This document shows positions 55,072 to 64,000 of a stretch of 64,000 nucleotides of DNA, one piece after another. Each line of letters opens with the position of its first letter. Within the stretch, counting starts at the first letter, position 1. The DNA lies in assembly GCF_003063625.1 (NCBI RefSeq), contig NZ_CP026604.1, forward strand, positions 3,760,065 to 3,824,064, written 5' to 3'. Source of the DNA: Saccharobesus litoralis (lineage in GTDB: Bacteria; Pseudomonadota; Gammaproteobacteria; Enterobacterales; Alteromonadaceae). The position numbers were made by a program, and so were the translations under genes. The notes beneath the pieces are model-generated. The model did not search any database. It was given only the letters and a program-made list of their open reading frames with translations, and was not told where the DNA came from.

Positions 55072-55095
55072 TACAGTCAAATAGTATAAAGTGTG

Positions 55096-55123
55096 AAAGG
55101 CCGCAATAAGCGGCCTTTTTGTT
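55096..55123 (+). terminator. Rho-independent terminator of the gal region
   Basis: AAAGGCCGC / GCGGCCTTT (9-bp stem, AATAA loop) is followed by TTGTTTTT, 24 bases past the symporter stop. Confidence 0.88.
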
Positions 55124-55284
55124 TTTCTTCAATTAACCCTCCATTATCTCTTGCTGTTTATATTCAACTTTCCGTTCTTTTTCCCTTGTCATGGTTCTTT
55201 CATCTATTATTTTTACAAATGAGTCTGTACGGCATTATTTTGCGGCTATAATATTGTGAATATGGATATATATTAGTTGGTTAG

Positions 55285-57738
55285 ATGGCAGATCATATTT
55301 GGATTTTCCTTTGCGCTTTGTTGGTTCTTATCCAGCAGGTCGGCTTTTTGTGTTTAGAAGCGGGCTCGTGTCGCGCTAAAAATAGTATTAATGTCGCAGT
55401 TAAAAACTTTGCGGATATCACCGTCGTTTTTCTTATTTTCTTGCTGTTTGGTTGGAATCTCGCTTTTGGTGACAGCGCATATGGTTTACTCGGTTTACCC
55501 TTAACCATTAATCTAACTTCGTTTGATGACAACCTTGGCTACTATCTACTCATTAGCTTTTATTGTTGTACCTGTCTCACTATTATTTCTGGCGCTGTGG
55601 CTGAGCGTGTAAAGTTTAACGCTTATTTATTTGCTACTGCTTTTGGCGCTTGCTTTATCTTTCCTATCGTTTCTCATTGGTTGTGGCATCAAGATGGCTG
55701 GCTTAATCAAGTAGGCGCTGTTGACTTTGCTGGCGCGACAATAGTGCACAGTGTAGGCGGGTGGATGGCGTTAGCTATGATGCTTGTGTCTGGCCCTCGG
55801 CACGGTCGTTTTAATTCCGATGGTACAATTAATGAAATCCCTAAATCTAATCAAGTTCAATTATTGCTAGGTTGCTTCTTTTTGTGGTGGGGCTGGTTTG
55901 GTTTTAATGCAGGGTCGTTTGGTGTTTGGCATCAAGATACCTTAAAAGTTTTATTGTTGACCTTTGTCTCGGGCGCATTTGGTGGCGCAATCACCTTGTT
56001 GTATTTAGTGCTTAGCAAAAAAATGGTCACGGTTAGTGAGTTAGTTAACGGTGTATTAGCTGGGTTAGTTGTGACAACGGCGACGATTGATCAATTAAAT
56101 TTAGTGACAACCTTGCTGTTAGTTTTACTGGGTGTATTGGGGTGCCAAATTTGTGGTTGGGCACTAGTACGTTTAAAAATCGATGATGTGGTGAGTGCGG
56201 TACCTGTGCATTTAGTACCTGGGATTATCGGCACCTTAGTTGTTCCGGTTGTCGTAGAAAACGCTAATTTAGGCAGCCAGCTACTATTGATTGGCTCAGT
56301 CGGGGTATATGTATTTAGCTTTTCCTATTTAGTATTTTGGCTGGCTAATCGTTTTTGGTTTGGTTTTCGCGTTGAACAGCAGGAAGAAATTGATGGGTTA
56401 AATATAAGTGAACATGGTGCCCGCTCGGACTTAAACGATTTGATCAATAACATGCATTATCATCAATCTACGGGCGATTTATCGAAAACGCTAACCGCTG
56501 ATGAATATACGGAAGTCGGTTTTATTGTTAAGCAATATAATAAAACGGTTCATGAATTGAATCATAAGCAAGTTGAATTACAAGAAACCGCAGTGGCGGC
56601 GCAACAGGCAAATGTCGCTAAAAGTCAGTTTTTGGCCAATATGAGTCATGAATTGCGCACCCCAATGAATGGCATTAGTGGTATTGCCGATGTGTTATTA
56701 CATGAACCGGGTTTAGACGATAAATATCGTAAAAAAGTCGAGTTAATCGATAAAAGTGCCAAGTCGTTAACGGCTATTGTTAACGATATATTGGACTTAG
56801 CCAAAATAGACGCCAACAAAATGGAGATAAAGCCAAGCGTTGTGGTAGTACGAGATTTATTAAACGATGTATTGTCATTGTTTAAAGACCGAGCAGAGCA
56901 AAATAAAACCAAGCTTGAGTTAATTATTGATGATGGATTGCCAACACTGATCTTGACTGACGATTTACGTTTAAAGCAAATTTTATCTAATTTTATTTCG
57001 AATGCGGTTAAGTTTACTGAATCGGGCCAAGTTAAACTTCATTGTCGTGTCGAAGAATTGAATAACGAGCTTGAGCAAGTGAGTTTAGTCTTTTCGGTTT
57101 CAGATACCGGAATAGGTATCGCAGAACAAGACATTGCAAAACTGTTTCAGAGCTTTAATCAAGGTGACGATAGTATTAGTCGTCGTTTTGGTGGTACTGG
57201 GTTAGGGTTGGCTATTAGTAAAAAAATAGCTGAGTTGATGGGTGGTGATGTGTGGTGTGAGTCAACAATTGGTCAAGGCAGTTGTTTTTATTTTAAGGCT
57301 GAATTTCAAGTACCAGAAGAAAGACGAAAATCAACCAGAGACTTGCCGTCTGGTCAATTACAATTGAGTAAGCCATTATCTATTTTGTTAGCTGAAGACA
57401 ACGATATTAACCAAGTGGTAGCAACCAGTATTTTGGCGCAAATGGGCTTAGATAATGTAGATATTGCTGAAAATGGTCAGCAAGCAATTGATAAAGTGCA
57501 AGAAAAGCAATATGACTGTGTATTGATGGATTTACAAATGCCCCTGGTTGACGGTATTAGTGCGGCTAAAACTATCTCGCAATTAAATTTAGCTGAGCCG
57601 CCGATTATTATTGCTATGACAGCCAATGCCTACAATGAAGATAAGCAAGCGTGCTTTGATGCAGGAATGCGTGGGTTTATCGCCAAACCGGTTAATCAAA
57701 AAGATATCGCTAGCGAACTTTGCCGTTTATTTTGTTAA
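55285..57738 (+). CDS. Ammonium transporter-histidine kinase-receiver fusion
   Basis: This is an 817-residue hybrid. Residues 1-360 form an Amt/Rh-type domain with about 11 membrane helices and both pore histidines in place (TIVHSVGGW near 155 and [11 protein letters not shown] near 312). Then come a linker helix, HisKA with [15 protein letters not shown] (near 453), an ATPase domain with NAVKFT, DTGIGI and [12 protein letters not shown], and a C-terminal receiver (about 693-815) with AEDNDINQ, the phospho-acceptor in CVLMDLQMP and IAKPVN. Such fusions couple ammonium sensing or transport to phosphorelay. No glnK gene is adjacent, and no output regulator is seen. Confidence 0.93.
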   Translation: MADHIWIFLCALLVLIQQVGFLCLEAGSCRAKNSINVAVKNFADITVVFLIFLLFGWNLAFGDSAYGLLGLPLTINLTSFDDNLGYYLLISFYCCTCLTIISGAVAERVKFNAYLFATAFGACFIFPIVSHWLWHQDGWLNQVGAVDFAGATIVHSVGGWMALAMMLVSGPRHGRFNSDGTINEIPKSNQVQLLLGCFFLWWGWFGFNAGSFGVWHQDTLKVLLLTFVSGAFGGAITLLYLVLSKKMVTVSELVNGVLAGLVVTTATIDQLNLVTTLLLVLLGVLGCQICGWALVRLKIDDVVSAVPVHLVPGIIGTLVVPVVVENANLGSQLLLIGSVGVYVFSFSYLVFWLANRFWFGFRVEQQEEIDGLNISEHGARSDLNDLINNMHYHQSTGDLSKTLTADEYTEVGFIVKQYNKTVHELNHKQVELQETAVAAQQANVAKSQFLANMSHELRTPMNGISGIADVLLHEPGLDDKYRKKVELIDKSAKSLTAIVNDILDLAKIDANKMEIKPSVVVVRDLLNDVLSLFKDRAEQNKTKLELIIDDGLPTLILTDDLRLKQILSNFISNAVKFTESGQVKLHCRVEELNNELEQVSLVFSVSDTGIGIAEQDIAKLFQSFNQGDDSISRRFGGTGLGLAISKKIAELMGGDVWCESTIGQGSCFYFKAEFQVPEERRKSTRDLPSGQLQLSKPLSILLAEDNDINQVVATSILAQMGLDNVDIAENGQQAIDKVQEKQYDCVLMDLQMPLVDGISAAKTISQLNLAEPPIIIAMTANAYNEDKQACFDAGMRGFIAKPVNQKDIASELCRLFC

Positions 57739-57826
57739 GCGGAGCCAAGTATCCTTTTCAGCTTGTAGATTAATAAAAAGCCCGTATTATGGCCGCCATT
57801 AATCTATTATTGGTAGGAATTTTCAC

Positions 57827-58195
57827 ATGTCACAAGTTGAAATTATTGAAAACGAGTTTTGCTTGCAGGTTGCAGCAAATCAAAAGCTATGGACTATCCA
57901 AGATGAAAAGGGTATCCCAGCACCTGAGAATTCTGAAAAAATCCGCTCGATGCCATTCTGGTCTTCACATGAATTAGCCCAAGCTTATATTAGCAATGCC
58001 AGTGGTTATCAAGCTTTCCAACCTTTAGAAATAGACTGGGCTGTCTTCGCTGAAAAATGGGCGCAAGGGATTCACCATGATGGTCTATGTGTTGGCTTAA
58101 ACTGGCTAGCAGAACAAGAAACCAATGTTGATATTGAGGTTGCCGAGTTAGTGGAAAAAATAAAAGCGGCAATCAAAGCGAAAGATGCCTCTTAG
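57827..58195 (+). CDS. DUF2750 domain protein
   Basis: This 122-residue soluble protein matches DUF2750: FCLQVAANQKLWTIQDEKG at the start, MPFWSSHELAQAYI and FQPLEIDWAVFAEKWAQGI in the middle, DGLCVGLNW towards the end. Function unknown; members are common in Vibrio, Shewanella and Alteromonas. It may be co-transcribed with the next small gene, 23 bases on. Confidence 0.82.
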   Translation: MSQVEIIENEFCLQVAANQKLWTIQDEKGIPAPENSEKIRSMPFWSSHELAQAYISNASGYQAFQPLEIDWAVFAEKWAQGIHHDGLCVGLNWLAEQETNVDIEVAELVEKIKAAIKAKDAS

Positions 58196-58218
58196 TTTAA
58201 ACATAAACAGAAAATAAT

Positions 58219-58494
58219 ATGGCTTTAGATCTTGATAAACAGTTAGGCGCTAATCCTAAGCTGGTACATTCAGTTAACCAAAAAGTTGAGTCTCATGTAC
58301 AACGAGAGAAAGGCGACTGGTTTTTGAATACCTTGATGTTAGAAGGGTGTAATGCACCTTTTAAATACAAGCGTAAAAAGCTTTATCAAAGTTTAAAAGG
58401 TGCCAGAGTCAATTTAACGTATTATCCTGATGTTGAAAGCATTGCAGGCTTTGATATTGAAGTTATGCGCGTGGTTAGGTTAAAACGCGCATAA
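58219..58494 (+). CDS. Conserved hypothetical small protein
   Basis: This 91-residue basic soluble protein (many Lys) has a middle segment GDWFLNTLMLEGCNAPFKYKRK and a late LTYYPDVESIAGFDIEVMRVVRLK beta-like end. Similar small proteins sit next to DUF2750 genes in related bacteria as far as I recall; I know no function. It converges with the yejM-like gene. Confidence 0.65.
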   Translation: MALDLDKQLGANPKLVHSVNQKVESHVQREKGDWFLNTLMLEGCNAPFKYKRKKLYQSLKGARVNLTYYPDVESIAGFDIEVMRVVRLKRA

Positions 58495-58521
58495 CTGATC
58501 ACCGAATTCTACACAGTTTTA

Positions 58522-60063
58522 TTATTCTGCTAAATACTGTTTAAGATGACCTATTGCCCGCGCTAAAACACTATTAGAATGCGGAGTCATATCGGCTTGA
58601 CCGCCTTGTAAACTAAAAGCGCTGAGCTTGGCTTTACTGTCTATGGTCGTCACTTGTTTACTATCCCATACTGAAATAGTCTGGCTGTTAGCTGAAATAA
58701 ACCAATCACGTTGTTCAACGTTATTGGCAAATAAATCTCGTCCAAATGGATTAGAGCTGTTATTCCAATCACATTTTAACCAGCCATTAACCACACTTGG
58801 CACAATATCGTAATTACTCACCAATGGCGGTAGGGTTTTAGCTCCGGCAATAAATAACTTGCCTAAGCTCAATTCGTCACTTTGTTTAACAATAACTATT
58901 TGCGGCAAGCTACCAAACGCTTTGATTGCGTCTAAAGCATAGCTTAAAGCGGGTTGGCTTTTGACCTCAAATAAATTAACAAATAAATTGTTATCGTGTT
59001 GGCTAGGTTCAGGATCATTAATATTTAAGCCGAGTTCAGACGAGATATTCGCAGCCGCAGGGTTTTGTTGTAAACCAATAAACTCGCTACGTAATGCTGT
59101 GTGTAAAATACTCGGTTGATTTAACAAACTGCTGTACAAATTTGGCATGCCATACAAAAGTTCAAACGCGGTTTGCTTGGCATCCCCCGGCGCCCAATAA
59201 TCGGTATTTAATCTAAACTGACGCTTAAGTGCATGTTCCAATTGTGGGTATAATTCACTGTCCACCTTAATAAAAGCAATGCCCATATCCTCGGATGGCT
59301 GCTGGCAATTAAGCGGAGCAGGTGGCACAGCTAAGTGATAATTTGACACATCAAACAGTAATTCACGTTTTTCTCGGTATTCATTTAAATCGATTAAACC
59401 TGTGTTTGATAAAAAGCTTTTTGCTGTTAGCGGGTAAGACAGGGGCAGTAAGTTGTCTTTTGAGATAATCGGTTGATAAACCTTCGCATCAGCCCAGATG
59501 TGAACCAAGTGGCTGATAAAGAAACAAGACAATAGCGCATGAACTATCTTAAAGCGGACAAAGCGCTCTCGGATGGAGTCTAAATCACGCCAAAGCTTGT
59601 TACACAGAGCGATTTCAATGCTCAGTATAGCCGCAAAAAGGACGAATATAGCCGCAATAAAACCAGCAGGAATGGTCTCAACTAAAAAGCTAACATCCGA
59701 TTGAATGTTACTGGGTGACATTAAATCGAGGTGGTAGTGATTCGCAGAGTAAAACACACTATCAATAAATAGTAAGCTGAGCCCAGCTGTACTAACAGAT
59801 GCTGCCCATATGCGATTAAACCCTTGGTTTTTACTTATTGAAATGACAGGGAAAATTGCCAATATATGGATAAGAAAAAAGATAAAGGCAACATGACCTA
59901 CCCAGTAAACCAAGATGTAAAGCGTGGCGAGAATGCCACTGGGTAAAGGTTCCGAGAATAAGTAAATACTGGATACAAACAAGCCAATAAAAATGTTGCA
60001 AATGCTAAACCAATGTCCCCAGGAATATATTTGCGATTGGCGTTGTGCTGAGTTTAACCACAT
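58522..60063 (-). CDS. YejM/PbgA-like inner membrane protein with degenerate hydrolase domain
   Basis: This 513-residue protein has a DUF3413-type N-terminal membrane domain (five helices, about 1-190) and a C-terminal sulfatase/phosphatase-like domain. YejM regulates lipopolysaccharide synthesis by controlling LpxC turnover through LapB. E. coli YejM has about 586 residues; this one is about 70 shorter and divergent. By eye the usual ILYIILDSLR strand appears as IAFIKVDSELY, and the HYSSGNGTDAGIFGLFYGIP region as DYWAPGDAKQTAFELLYGMP, so metal and nucleophile positions are changed. Identity is supported by yejL 15 bases upstream and divergent yejK. Confidence 0.8.
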   Translation of the reverse strand: MWLNSAQRQSQIYSWGHWFSICNIFIGLFVSSIYLFSEPLPSGILATLYILVYWVGHVAFIFFLIHILAIFPVISISKNQGFNRIWAASVSTAGLSLLFIDSVFYSANHYHLDLMSPSNIQSDVSFLVETIPAGFIAAIFVLFAAILSIEIALCNKLWRDLDSIRERFVRFKIVHALLSCFFISHLVHIWADAKVYQPIISKDNLLPLSYPLTAKSFLSNTGLIDLNEYREKRELLFDVSNYHLAVPPAPLNCQQPSEDMGIAFIKVDSELYPQLEHALKRQFRLNTDYWAPGDAKQTAFELLYGMPNLYSSLLNQPSILHTALRSEFIGLQQNPAAANISSELGLNINDPEPSQHDNNLFVNLFEVKSQPALSYALDAIKAFGSLPQIVIVKQSDELSLGKLFIAGAKTLPPLVSNYDIVPSVVNGWLKCDWNNSSNPFGRDLFANNVEQRDWFISANSQTISVWDSKQVTTIDSKAKLSAFSLQGGQADMTPHSNSVLARAIGHLKQYLAE

Positions 60064-60078
60064 AGGCGAACTTTATCC

Positions 60079-60291
60079 TTATTTAAGTGCACTTTTTAAT
60101 GCTAGCGTAAATTGTTCAATGACTTTTTCTTGACTGGGTTTATCGTAGGCTTTTTTAACTTGTAAGATCACCGCTTCACCTAACGCCATTAAGGCTAAGT
60201 CGGTTGGGGTATCTTGTGCTTCTAAAGCAATGTTGATTGCATTAACTGCTTTACTAAAATCGTCTTCTGTATACTTGCTGGATTGAGCCAT
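60079..60291 (-). CDS. yejL: YejL family protein (UPF0352)
   Basis: This 70-residue protein shows the UPF0352 pattern: YTEDDFSKAVNAINIALEAQ, then the characteristic PTDLALMALGEAV (about 29-41) and a C-terminal helix FTLALKSAL. Function unknown. It precedes the yejM-like gene by 15 bases on the minus strand and is divergent from yejK, the same layout as in E. coli. Confidence 0.9.
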   Translation of the reverse strand: MAQSSKYTEDDFSKAVNAINIALEAQDTPTDLALMALGEAVILQVKKAYDKPSQEKVIEQFTLALKSALK

Positions 60292-60362
60292 GGTAGGAAT
60301 TACTTTACTATTACATTAATTCTCTAATTTTAGTTCTCCTTTGATATAAAACTCAATCACTT

Positions 60363-61349
60363 ATGTCTATTACTAGTGCCCAAATATTCTTTAACCGATT
60401 AATTATTAGCGATGCGCAAGTTAAATTACAACTTGAAGACGCATCAATTGTCGATGGTCAAACCGCTGAATACCTAGCTGAAGCCGTACATCAATCTTTT
60501 ACAAAAAAAGGGCAAAAAGATTATTGCCAATTTTCTGAACAAAGCGCTGCGGCTGAATTGTTAACTCAACAGCCGAGTAACAGTGAGTTAGCAAAAGCCA
60601 TTTTTGCTGCTATTTGCCAAAGCGTTGATCTCGACGCGCCTCCGGCTGAATCTATATTGGTAGTGGCTTGCTATCAGTATTTAGCCTCTAATTATGTCTT
60701 GGCTGCAGTATTGGGAGTGAAAGACTCGGTGCAACTATCAGAAAATATCAGTGCTGAGCGCTCACAATATTTAGATATTGCTAATATTCAACTGGCGGTG
60801 CAGATCGATTTATCTGAGTATAATGTTAATCCAGATTCTGAACGTGCTATTGCTTACATTAAAGGTCGAGTCGGGCGCAGCGTTAACGATTTTATGTCCG
60901 ATGCATTAGGTATAGAGCCTAAAATGAACGCAAAGGATGCAACGCAAAAACTGATCCAATCGGTAGAAGCCTTTATTGCCGATGGCGAATCCAATTCTGA
61001 GCAGGCGGCTAGCGTGCGTGAAGTGACTTTGGATGTCATGAAACAAGCTTCTGAAGTTGGAGACTTTGTTCAAGTGCAAGCGCTGTCGGAAGAAATAGAA
61101 GAAAAAACAGGATTGGCAGGCTTTTACGAAAAAGCGGCTGAAGATGAAGAATTTAACGAAACTTGCCCTGTCTATTTAACAGCATCTAAATCGTTGCAAA
61201 AATTCTTTGGGCAAGGTGGCGGTATGAGTTTGTCATTTAACCGCGATATGTTAGGTGAGTATGTTCATTTTGACCCGATAGCCAAAACGCTTAAATTTAC
61301 AAAGCTGCCACCGAATTTGTTAGATGCTTTGGAAAAGGCCAGTAAATAA
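60363..61349 (+). CDS. yejK: Nucleoid-associated protein YejK (NdpA)
   Basis: This 328-residue cytoplasmic protein matches YejK/NdpA: an N-terminal IFNRLI-like segment, HQSFTKKGQKDYCQF (about 49-63), DIANIQLAVQIDL, YIKGRVGRSVNDFMSDALG (about 164-182) and the C-terminal SFNRDMLGEYVHFD. It binds DNA and associates with the nucleoid spindles in E. coli. Length is normal (335 in E. coli). It is divergent from yejL. Confidence 0.93.
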   Translation: MSITSAQIFFNRLIISDAQVKLQLEDASIVDGQTAEYLAEAVHQSFTKKGQKDYCQFSEQSAAAELLTQQPSNSELAKAIFAAICQSVDLDAPPAESILVVACYQYLASNYVLAAVLGVKDSVQLSENISAERSQYLDIANIQLAVQIDLSEYNVNPDSERAIAYIKGRVGRSVNDFMSDALGIEPKMNAKDATQKLIQSVEAFIADGESNSEQAASVREVTLDVMKQASEVGDFVQVQALSEEIEEKTGLAGFYEKAAEDEEFNETCPVYLTASKSLQKFFGQGGGMSLSFNRDMLGEYVHFDPIAKTLKFTKLPPNLLDALEKASK

Positions 61350-61375
61350 ACTTGTCGCTTTAAAATTGTTGCTTT

Positions 61376-61403
61376 AAATAGGCTCTGGTTAAAGAGCCTA
61401 TTT
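61376..61403. terminator. Bidirectional terminator between yejK and aguB
   Basis: AAATAGGCTCT / AGAGCCTATTT form a perfect 11-bp stem with a 6-nt loop, followed on the plus strand by AGTTTTT. It serves the convergent yejK and aguB genes. Confidence 0.82.
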
Positions 61404-61408
61404 AGTTT

Positions 61409-62296
61409 TTAATCTCGATAGATTTTAGTTAAATCTTGGTAGTTATCTACGCGTCTATCTCTTAAATATGGCCAAATGCGTCGTACGTTTTCACTACGCT
61501 GCATGTCTATATCGGCTAGTAAAATCTCATCTTCATTAGCGTTTGCATGGGCTAAAACCTCACCCTGTGGACCCGTAATAAAGCTATTGCCCCAAAAGCG
61601 TATACCTTCTGAAACATCACTGGGATCGGCTTCGTGGCCAACACGATTACAACTAAGCACAGGCACGCCATTCGCAACTGCGTGGGCGCGTTGGACTATT
61701 ACCCAAGCGTCGAGTTGTCGTTGCTGCTCGTCATCCGCATCACGTGGATCCCAGCCAATTGCTGTTGGGTAGATCAGTAATTCAGCTCCAGCCATTGCCA
61801 TTAAACGTGCCGCTTCAGGGAACCATTGATCCCAACAAACTAAAACACCTAGTTTGCCAATACTGGTTTGAATCGGTTGAAAACCGAGATCGCCAGGAGT
61901 GAAATAGAATTTCTCATAAAAACCGGGATCGTCGGGAATATGCATTTTGCGGTAGGTGCCAGCAATCTGGCCATCTGTGTCTAATACCACGGCTGTATTG
62001 TGGTAAAGGCCAACGGCGCGTTTTTCAAATAAAGATGCGACAATGACCACATTTAATTCTTTAGCTAATTTACCCAAAGCTTCAGTGCTAGGGCCTGGGA
62101 TAGGTTCAGCTAAATCAAAGCAATTGACGTCTTCAGTTTGACAAAAATATAAACTACGGTGTAGCTCTTGTAGGACAACGAGTTTTGCCCCTTGTTGAGC
62201 TGCATCTTTAATGCCTTGTATGGTTTTATCAAGGTTATGATTTATATCAGCACTATTGCCGTGCTGTAATAATGCCGCTTTAATCGTTCTCGACAT
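61409..62296 (-). CDS. aguB: N-carbamoylputrescine amidase AguB
   Basis: This 295-residue nitrilase-superfamily enzyme converts N-carbamoylputrescine to putrescine. The catalytic triad is visible: Glu in VLQELHRSLYF, Lys in YRKMHIPD and Cys in VCWDQWFPEAARLM. I chose the ATG at 62296 (MSRTIKAALLQ), which has an AGAGG site and lies 4 bases past the aguA stop; an upstream frame extension to 62323 would overlap aguA. It is translationally close to aguA and forms a two-gene operon. Confidence 0.95.
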   Translation of the reverse strand: MSRTIKAALLQHGNSADINHNLDKTIQGIKDAAQQGAKLVVLQELHRSLYFCQTEDVNCFDLAEPIPGPSTEALGKLAKELNVVIVASLFEKRAVGLYHNTAVVLDTDGQIAGTYRKMHIPDDPGFYEKFYFTPGDLGFQPIQTSIGKLGVLVCWDQWFPEAARLMAMAGAELLIYPTAIGWDPRDADDEQQRQLDAWVIVQRAHAVANGVPVLSCNRVGHEADPSDVSEGIRFWGNSFITGPQGEVLAHANANEDEILLADIDMQRSENVRRIWPYLRDRRVDNYQDLTKIYRD

Positions 62297-62300
62297 AGGT

Positions 62301-63350
62301 TTAACCTCTCGGTATATTAGCAAGAAACCCTTTAGGTAATTGCATTGTTAAACAGTGTAGACTGCCGAATTGTTCGATAATAGGGCGGCAGTCAATTGGA
62401 ATAATTTCATGATCTGGAAAAGCCATTTGTATCACAATTAATGCTTTTTTGTCTTGGGCAACACCGTAAATGGGGACTAAGACAGCTTGATTGATCACTA
62501 AAAAGTTAGCATAAGTGGCCGGTAATCGTTCACCTTGTTTGTTAAATTGGGCGTCTGGCCAAGGTAATTCAAACAAAATAAAAGGTAGTCCGTCGACTGT
62601 GGTAAAGGCTTCTAGTTGTTGTTTCATCGCATTGAGTTCAGTGAAATGCGAGTCTGTTTCATCTTGGCAGCCTTGATAAACGATGATTTGTCCCGGTGCG
62701 AAACGAGCTAAAGTGTCTATATGTGAATCGGTATCGTCGCCTTCTAACGCGCCCGATTGCAACCATAATATTTTTCTAGCGCCTAACTCTTTGCCTAACT
62801 TATCTTCAATTTGTGATTGGTTTAAATTCGGATTGCGATTTTGGTTGAGTAGGCAAGCTTCAGTTGTGAGTAAATGACCTTGCTCGTCTATATCAATCGC
62901 CCCACCTTCCAATACCCACTCGGTGGTTTTGTGATGTTCAACCTGACAAGTGGCAAATAAACCATCATTGATAAGGTTATCGTACTGGCTTGGGTACTTA
63001 TTACCCCAACCATTAAATGTGTAGTTTAGTGCCTCTATGTTATTTCCTTGGCATGTGGTTATTGGGCCATGATCTCGCGCCCATGTATCATTGCTGGCTT
63101 GAATCACCCAAATAATTGCCTGCAAGTTTATATTGGCTTGCTCTAGTTTAGCTTTTACATCTTGCTGTAATTTGGCGTCATGGCAAACGATAACCACTTT
63201 TTGCTTGTTTGATATAGCATGCACTATGTTGATAAACACAGGCTCAACTTCGACTAATCTAATGGCCCAATCTGTATCTTGGTGAGGCCAAGTTAGCATA
63301 ACGGCATCTTGTGCATGCCATTCCGGTGGTAGATAAAAGCGTTTGCTCAT
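62301..63350 (-). CDS. aguA: Agmatine deiminase AguA
   Basis: This 349-residue guanidino-modifying enzyme converts agmatine to N-carbamoylputrescine. Typical segments are LPPEWHAQDAVMLTWPH at the N terminus, the substrate loop WARDHGPI (about 93-100), EGGAIDIDEQG (about 145-155), DDTDSHIDTLARF (about 205-217, catalytic His) and the catalytic Cys in SLHCLTMQLPKG at the end. With aguB it makes putrescine from arginine via agmatine. Confidence 0.95.
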   Translation of the reverse strand: MSKRFYLPPEWHAQDAVMLTWPHQDTDWAIRLVEVEPVFINIVHAISNKQKVVIVCHDAKLQQDVKAKLEQANINLQAIIWVIQASNDTWARDHGPITTCQGNNIEALNYTFNGWGNKYPSQYDNLINDGLFATCQVEHHKTTEWVLEGGAIDIDEQGHLLTTEACLLNQNRNPNLNQSQIEDKLGKELGARKILWLQSGALEGDDTDSHIDTLARFAPGQIIVYQGCQDETDSHFTELNAMKQQLEAFTTVDGLPFILFELPWPDAQFNKQGERLPATYANFLVINQAVLVPIYGVAQDKKALIVIQMAFPDHEIIPIDCRPIIEQFGSLHCLTMQLPKGFLANIPRG

Positions 63351-63585
63351 AGGGGATTCTTTTATTTTGCTCTATTTGAATTGTTAAATGGCTGACTAAG
63401 CTTTGTGTACTTTTTAGTGTTTTGCTCACACTCAGGGCGCAGATAAATCGTTTATATTCAACAAGAAAGAACGGCGCTTATCAACATAAATGAGTACTTT
63501 ACAGGTAGAAGTTCGGTAAATTATTAAAACACTGGATTGATTACCGTTTACTTTAATGGGGTTAATACTAAATCAATTGGCAAGC

Positions 63586-64000
63586 TTAGGACTCTTTTGT
63601 TTGCTGCTCTTGTCTTTGCTCAGACAGTTTGCGTAAATGCTTACTTTGTAAATGCAACGCACTTCTAATTAGGATTTCTCTATCGCTTTCACGTATTTGA
63701 TTGTAAACCAATTTATAGCTGTCTGTCTCATCGTCAATACGAGTGACTTCTATGACTTCACCATAGCAGTAAACCGCAGTTGACTCTTCGGTTAAAAATA
63801 ATTTTAAGCGAGCAACTTGACCTACTACTAGAGTATGACAGGGTAAATTAAGCACAATGCCGCCAGCACCAAATTGACTACTGAAATAGCGGTACTCTTC
63901 TTCGTCTTCCATCTGCATGATATAAGACATGATTAAATCAATCTTTTTGGATTGTAGATTTAAAAAGTTGGCAATTTCACTGGCTTGGTGACTTAAACTA
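63586..64000 (-). CDS. PilZ-domain protein, 3' part (5' end outside window)
   Basis: The frame stays open on the minus strand to the window edge (64000), adding HQASEIANFLNLQSKKIDLI in front of the first ATG at 63930, so the gene continues beyond. The visible 137 residues contain the second half of a PilZ-type beta barrel: FGAGGIVLNLP (position of the D/NxSxxG motif, here changed), VGQVARLKLFLTEES and VYCYGEVIEVTR. PilZ proteins usually bind c-di-GMP. Whether the RxxxR part is present cannot be seen. The 235 bases to aguA hold no other gene. Confidence 0.7.
   Translation of the reverse strand, partial: SLSHQASEIANFLNLQSKKIDLIMSYIMQMEDEEEYRYFSSQFGAGGIVLNLPCHTLVVGQVARLKLFLTEESTAVYCYGEVIEVTRIDDETDSYKLVYNQIRESDREILIRSALHLQSKHLRKLSEQRQEQQTKES

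Overview
The window reads as a chromosomal segment of a marine, alga-associated gammaproteobacterium of the order Alteromonadales. A Catenovulum- or Paraglaciecola-like Alteromonadaceae is my best guess, with low certainty at genus level. The reasons are the moderately low GC content, the order chemotaxis/flagellar genes - ccmABCDEFGHI, the yejK-yejL-yejM block, the aguA-aguB pair, and the galactan-type enzymes (GH2 beta-galactosidase, two exported sulfatases, a Leloir galactose block with a sodium symporter). I see no tRNA, rRNA, CRISPR array, prophage or complete insertion sequence.

Layout. 1-3.5 kb: end of cheW, a DUF2802 gene and, on the minus strand, fliK plus an FlhB-C-terminal-like gene. 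3.6-10.7 kb: a complete system I cytochrome c maturation operon, then mlaA. 11.7-14.5 kb: a small membrane protein, a heme-type/ferroxidase-type bacterioferritin pair and a solitary Fe(III)-binding lipoprotein, the last two behind Fur-box-like palindromes. 14.9-24.7 kb: PIG-L deacetylase, two lipoprotein sulfatases, an exported GH2 beta-galactosidase, a sugar mutarotase lying between a structured element and a MITE-like element, and a DUF1080 protein. 24.9-31.4 kb: a six-gene ebo cluster in the order eboD-C-A-B-E-F. 31.5-34.8 kb: a membrane-anchored protein and a REC-REC-PAS-GGDEF-EAL protein.

34.9-45.0 kb is the most unusual part. A ThDP-dependent acetolactate-synthase-like enzyme is followed by a TonB-dependent receptor, then a tight three-gene operon, then a second, paralogous receptor. 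The operon encodes two different citrate-synthase-fold proteins, both apparently without the citrate synthase catalytic residues, and a glutamine-dependent asparagine-synthetase-like enzyme. I do not know a described pathway with this composition. It could make, modify or respond to a small molecule taken up by the receptors.

45-64 kb: a histidine kinase with a periplasmic binding protein, arfB, sohB, galT-galK-sodium/galactose symporter, an Amt-histidine kinase-receiver fusion, DUF2750, a yejM-like gene with a degenerate hydrolase domain, yejL, divergent yejK, the agmatine-to-putrescine genes aguA/aguB, and the 3' part of a PilZ gene cut by the window edge.

How the genes fit together. The sulfatases and GH2 enzyme probably remove sulfate and galactose from an algal galactan outside the cytoplasm. 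The symporter, GalK and GalT then take the galactose into central metabolism. Intergenic DNA holds several palindromic structures: a closed multi-hairpin element before the mutarotase gene, a 168-bp inverted-repeat element after it, a 131-bp inverted-repeat element in the gal region, and a 12-bp-stem inverted repeat before galK. All alignments and family calls were made by eye; none was tested by a search.
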